NCBI GenBank assembly: GCA_016223085.1
Contig: JACRPS010000030.1
Coordinates: forward strand, 1-57,612
Reading direction: 5' to 3'
Length of the DNA stretch: 57,612 bases
From: Chloroflexota bacterium
GTDB taxonomy: Bacteria > Chloroflexota > Anaerolineae > Aggregatilineales > Phototrophicaceae
The notes beneath the pieces are model-generated. The model made no database searches. It was not told the DNA's origin and saw only the letters and a list, made by a program, of their open reading frames with translations. This document shows, one piece after another, positions 57,434-57,612 of this stretch (position 1 is the stretch's first letter; each line of letters opens with the position of its first letter). The translations under genes and the position numbers were made by a program.

Positions 57434-57612
57434 CTAAGAATCATTACTCACCGGTGTTGAATGCTGCAACAGTTCCAGCCGCACGCCGAGCGCCTCTACG
57501 CTGTCCATGTAGCTGTACATCCCGCCCTCAAAATACCCCTGCTGCTCCAGCGGCACGTTCTGCTGGCCGAGGAAACGCACCGCGCCGTCCGTATCCTTCA
57601 CCCAGAAGGCGA
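57434..57612 (-). CDS. VOC family protein, C-terminal part (cut by window edge)
   Basis: The last 59 codons of a gene on the minus strand are present (AFWVKDTDGAVRFLGQQNVP, LEQQGYFEGGMYSYMDSVEA, LGVRLELLQHS). The pattern G-Y-F-E-G...Y-x-Y-M-D-S followed by GVRLELL is typical of the last strands of glyoxalase/VOC enzymes such as methylmalonyl-CoA epimerase relatives. The start is outside the window. Confidence 0.6.
   Translation of the reverse strand, partial: AFWVKDTDGAVRFLGQQNVPLEQQGYFEGGMYSYMDSVEALGVRLELLQHSTPVSNDS

Overview
The window looks like a chromosomal segment of a GC-rich bacterium, most probably a member of the Chloroflexota (Anaerolineae or a relative). This is inferred from the gene mix and style, not from a marker gene. 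The clues are: secreted proteins with long Thr/Pro or Glu-Ala-Thr linkers; a DUF4139 protein; futalosine-pathway menaquinone synthesis (MqnC); a pyruvate dehydrogenase operon; several dipeptide/oligopeptide ABC genes; and many short palindromes between genes. I see no rRNA, tRNA, CRISPR array, prophage or plasmid function.

Layout. 1-1208: an ISAs1-type insertion sequence with both terminal repeats, next to an SLC13/RCK transporter. 3136-5118: pyrE, a 58-residue membrane protein and a metallo-beta-lactamase-fold hydrolase. 5267-7860: a TetR regulator with a likely operator and promoter, followed by a two-gene ABC exporter. 7922-11578: a GH13 glucosidase and 4-alpha-glucanotransferase pair for maltodextrin breakdown. 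11731-16648: an M3 peptidase, a pterin dehydratase, a 113-residue HExxH membrane protein, a secreted subtilase and a GNAT enzyme. 16899-20219: a class III aminotransferase, a protein resembling the animal LEG1 family, and a multi-pass membrane protein. 20813-24149: ECF sigma factor, anti-sigma-like protein, bactofilin-like membrane protein, small membrane protein and Uma2 nuclease. 24250-28859: secreted or envelope proteins (Thr/Pro-linker protein, M10-type metalloprotease, P19-like protein, LysM/L,D-transpeptidase). 29048-30773: an aminotransferase and a broken IS3 transposase. 31079-37591: a complete peptide-type ABC importer operon. 37780-42963: an ABM-like protein, a DipZ-like thioredoxin and the PDH E1alpha-E1beta-E2 operon. 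43132-49397: small proteins, an alpha/beta hydrolase, a DUF4139 pair, a repeat-rich lipoprotein, a DinB/DfsB-like protein and a YkgJ protein. 49624-53222: an SthA-like transhydrogenase, a secreted cyanophycinase-like protein and a PH-like protein. 53554-55198: yceD and a primary-type sigma factor behind a strong promoter. 55590-57612: mqnC, a DUF6624 gene and the end of a VOC-type gene.

The most unusual items are: (i) the LEG1-like bacterial protein; (ii) at least 20 intergenic palindromes sharing an outer GTAGGG/CCCTAC frame while their inner arms differ but stay complementary, two of them inside near-identical 72-bp MITE-like units; and (iii) a very small membrane protein with an HExxH motif. 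Several palindromes are followed by T-runs at operon ends and probably act as terminators.

All calls come from reading the sequence and from memory of families; no database search was run. Starts were moved from the longest frame wherever a ribosome binding site supported an internal start.
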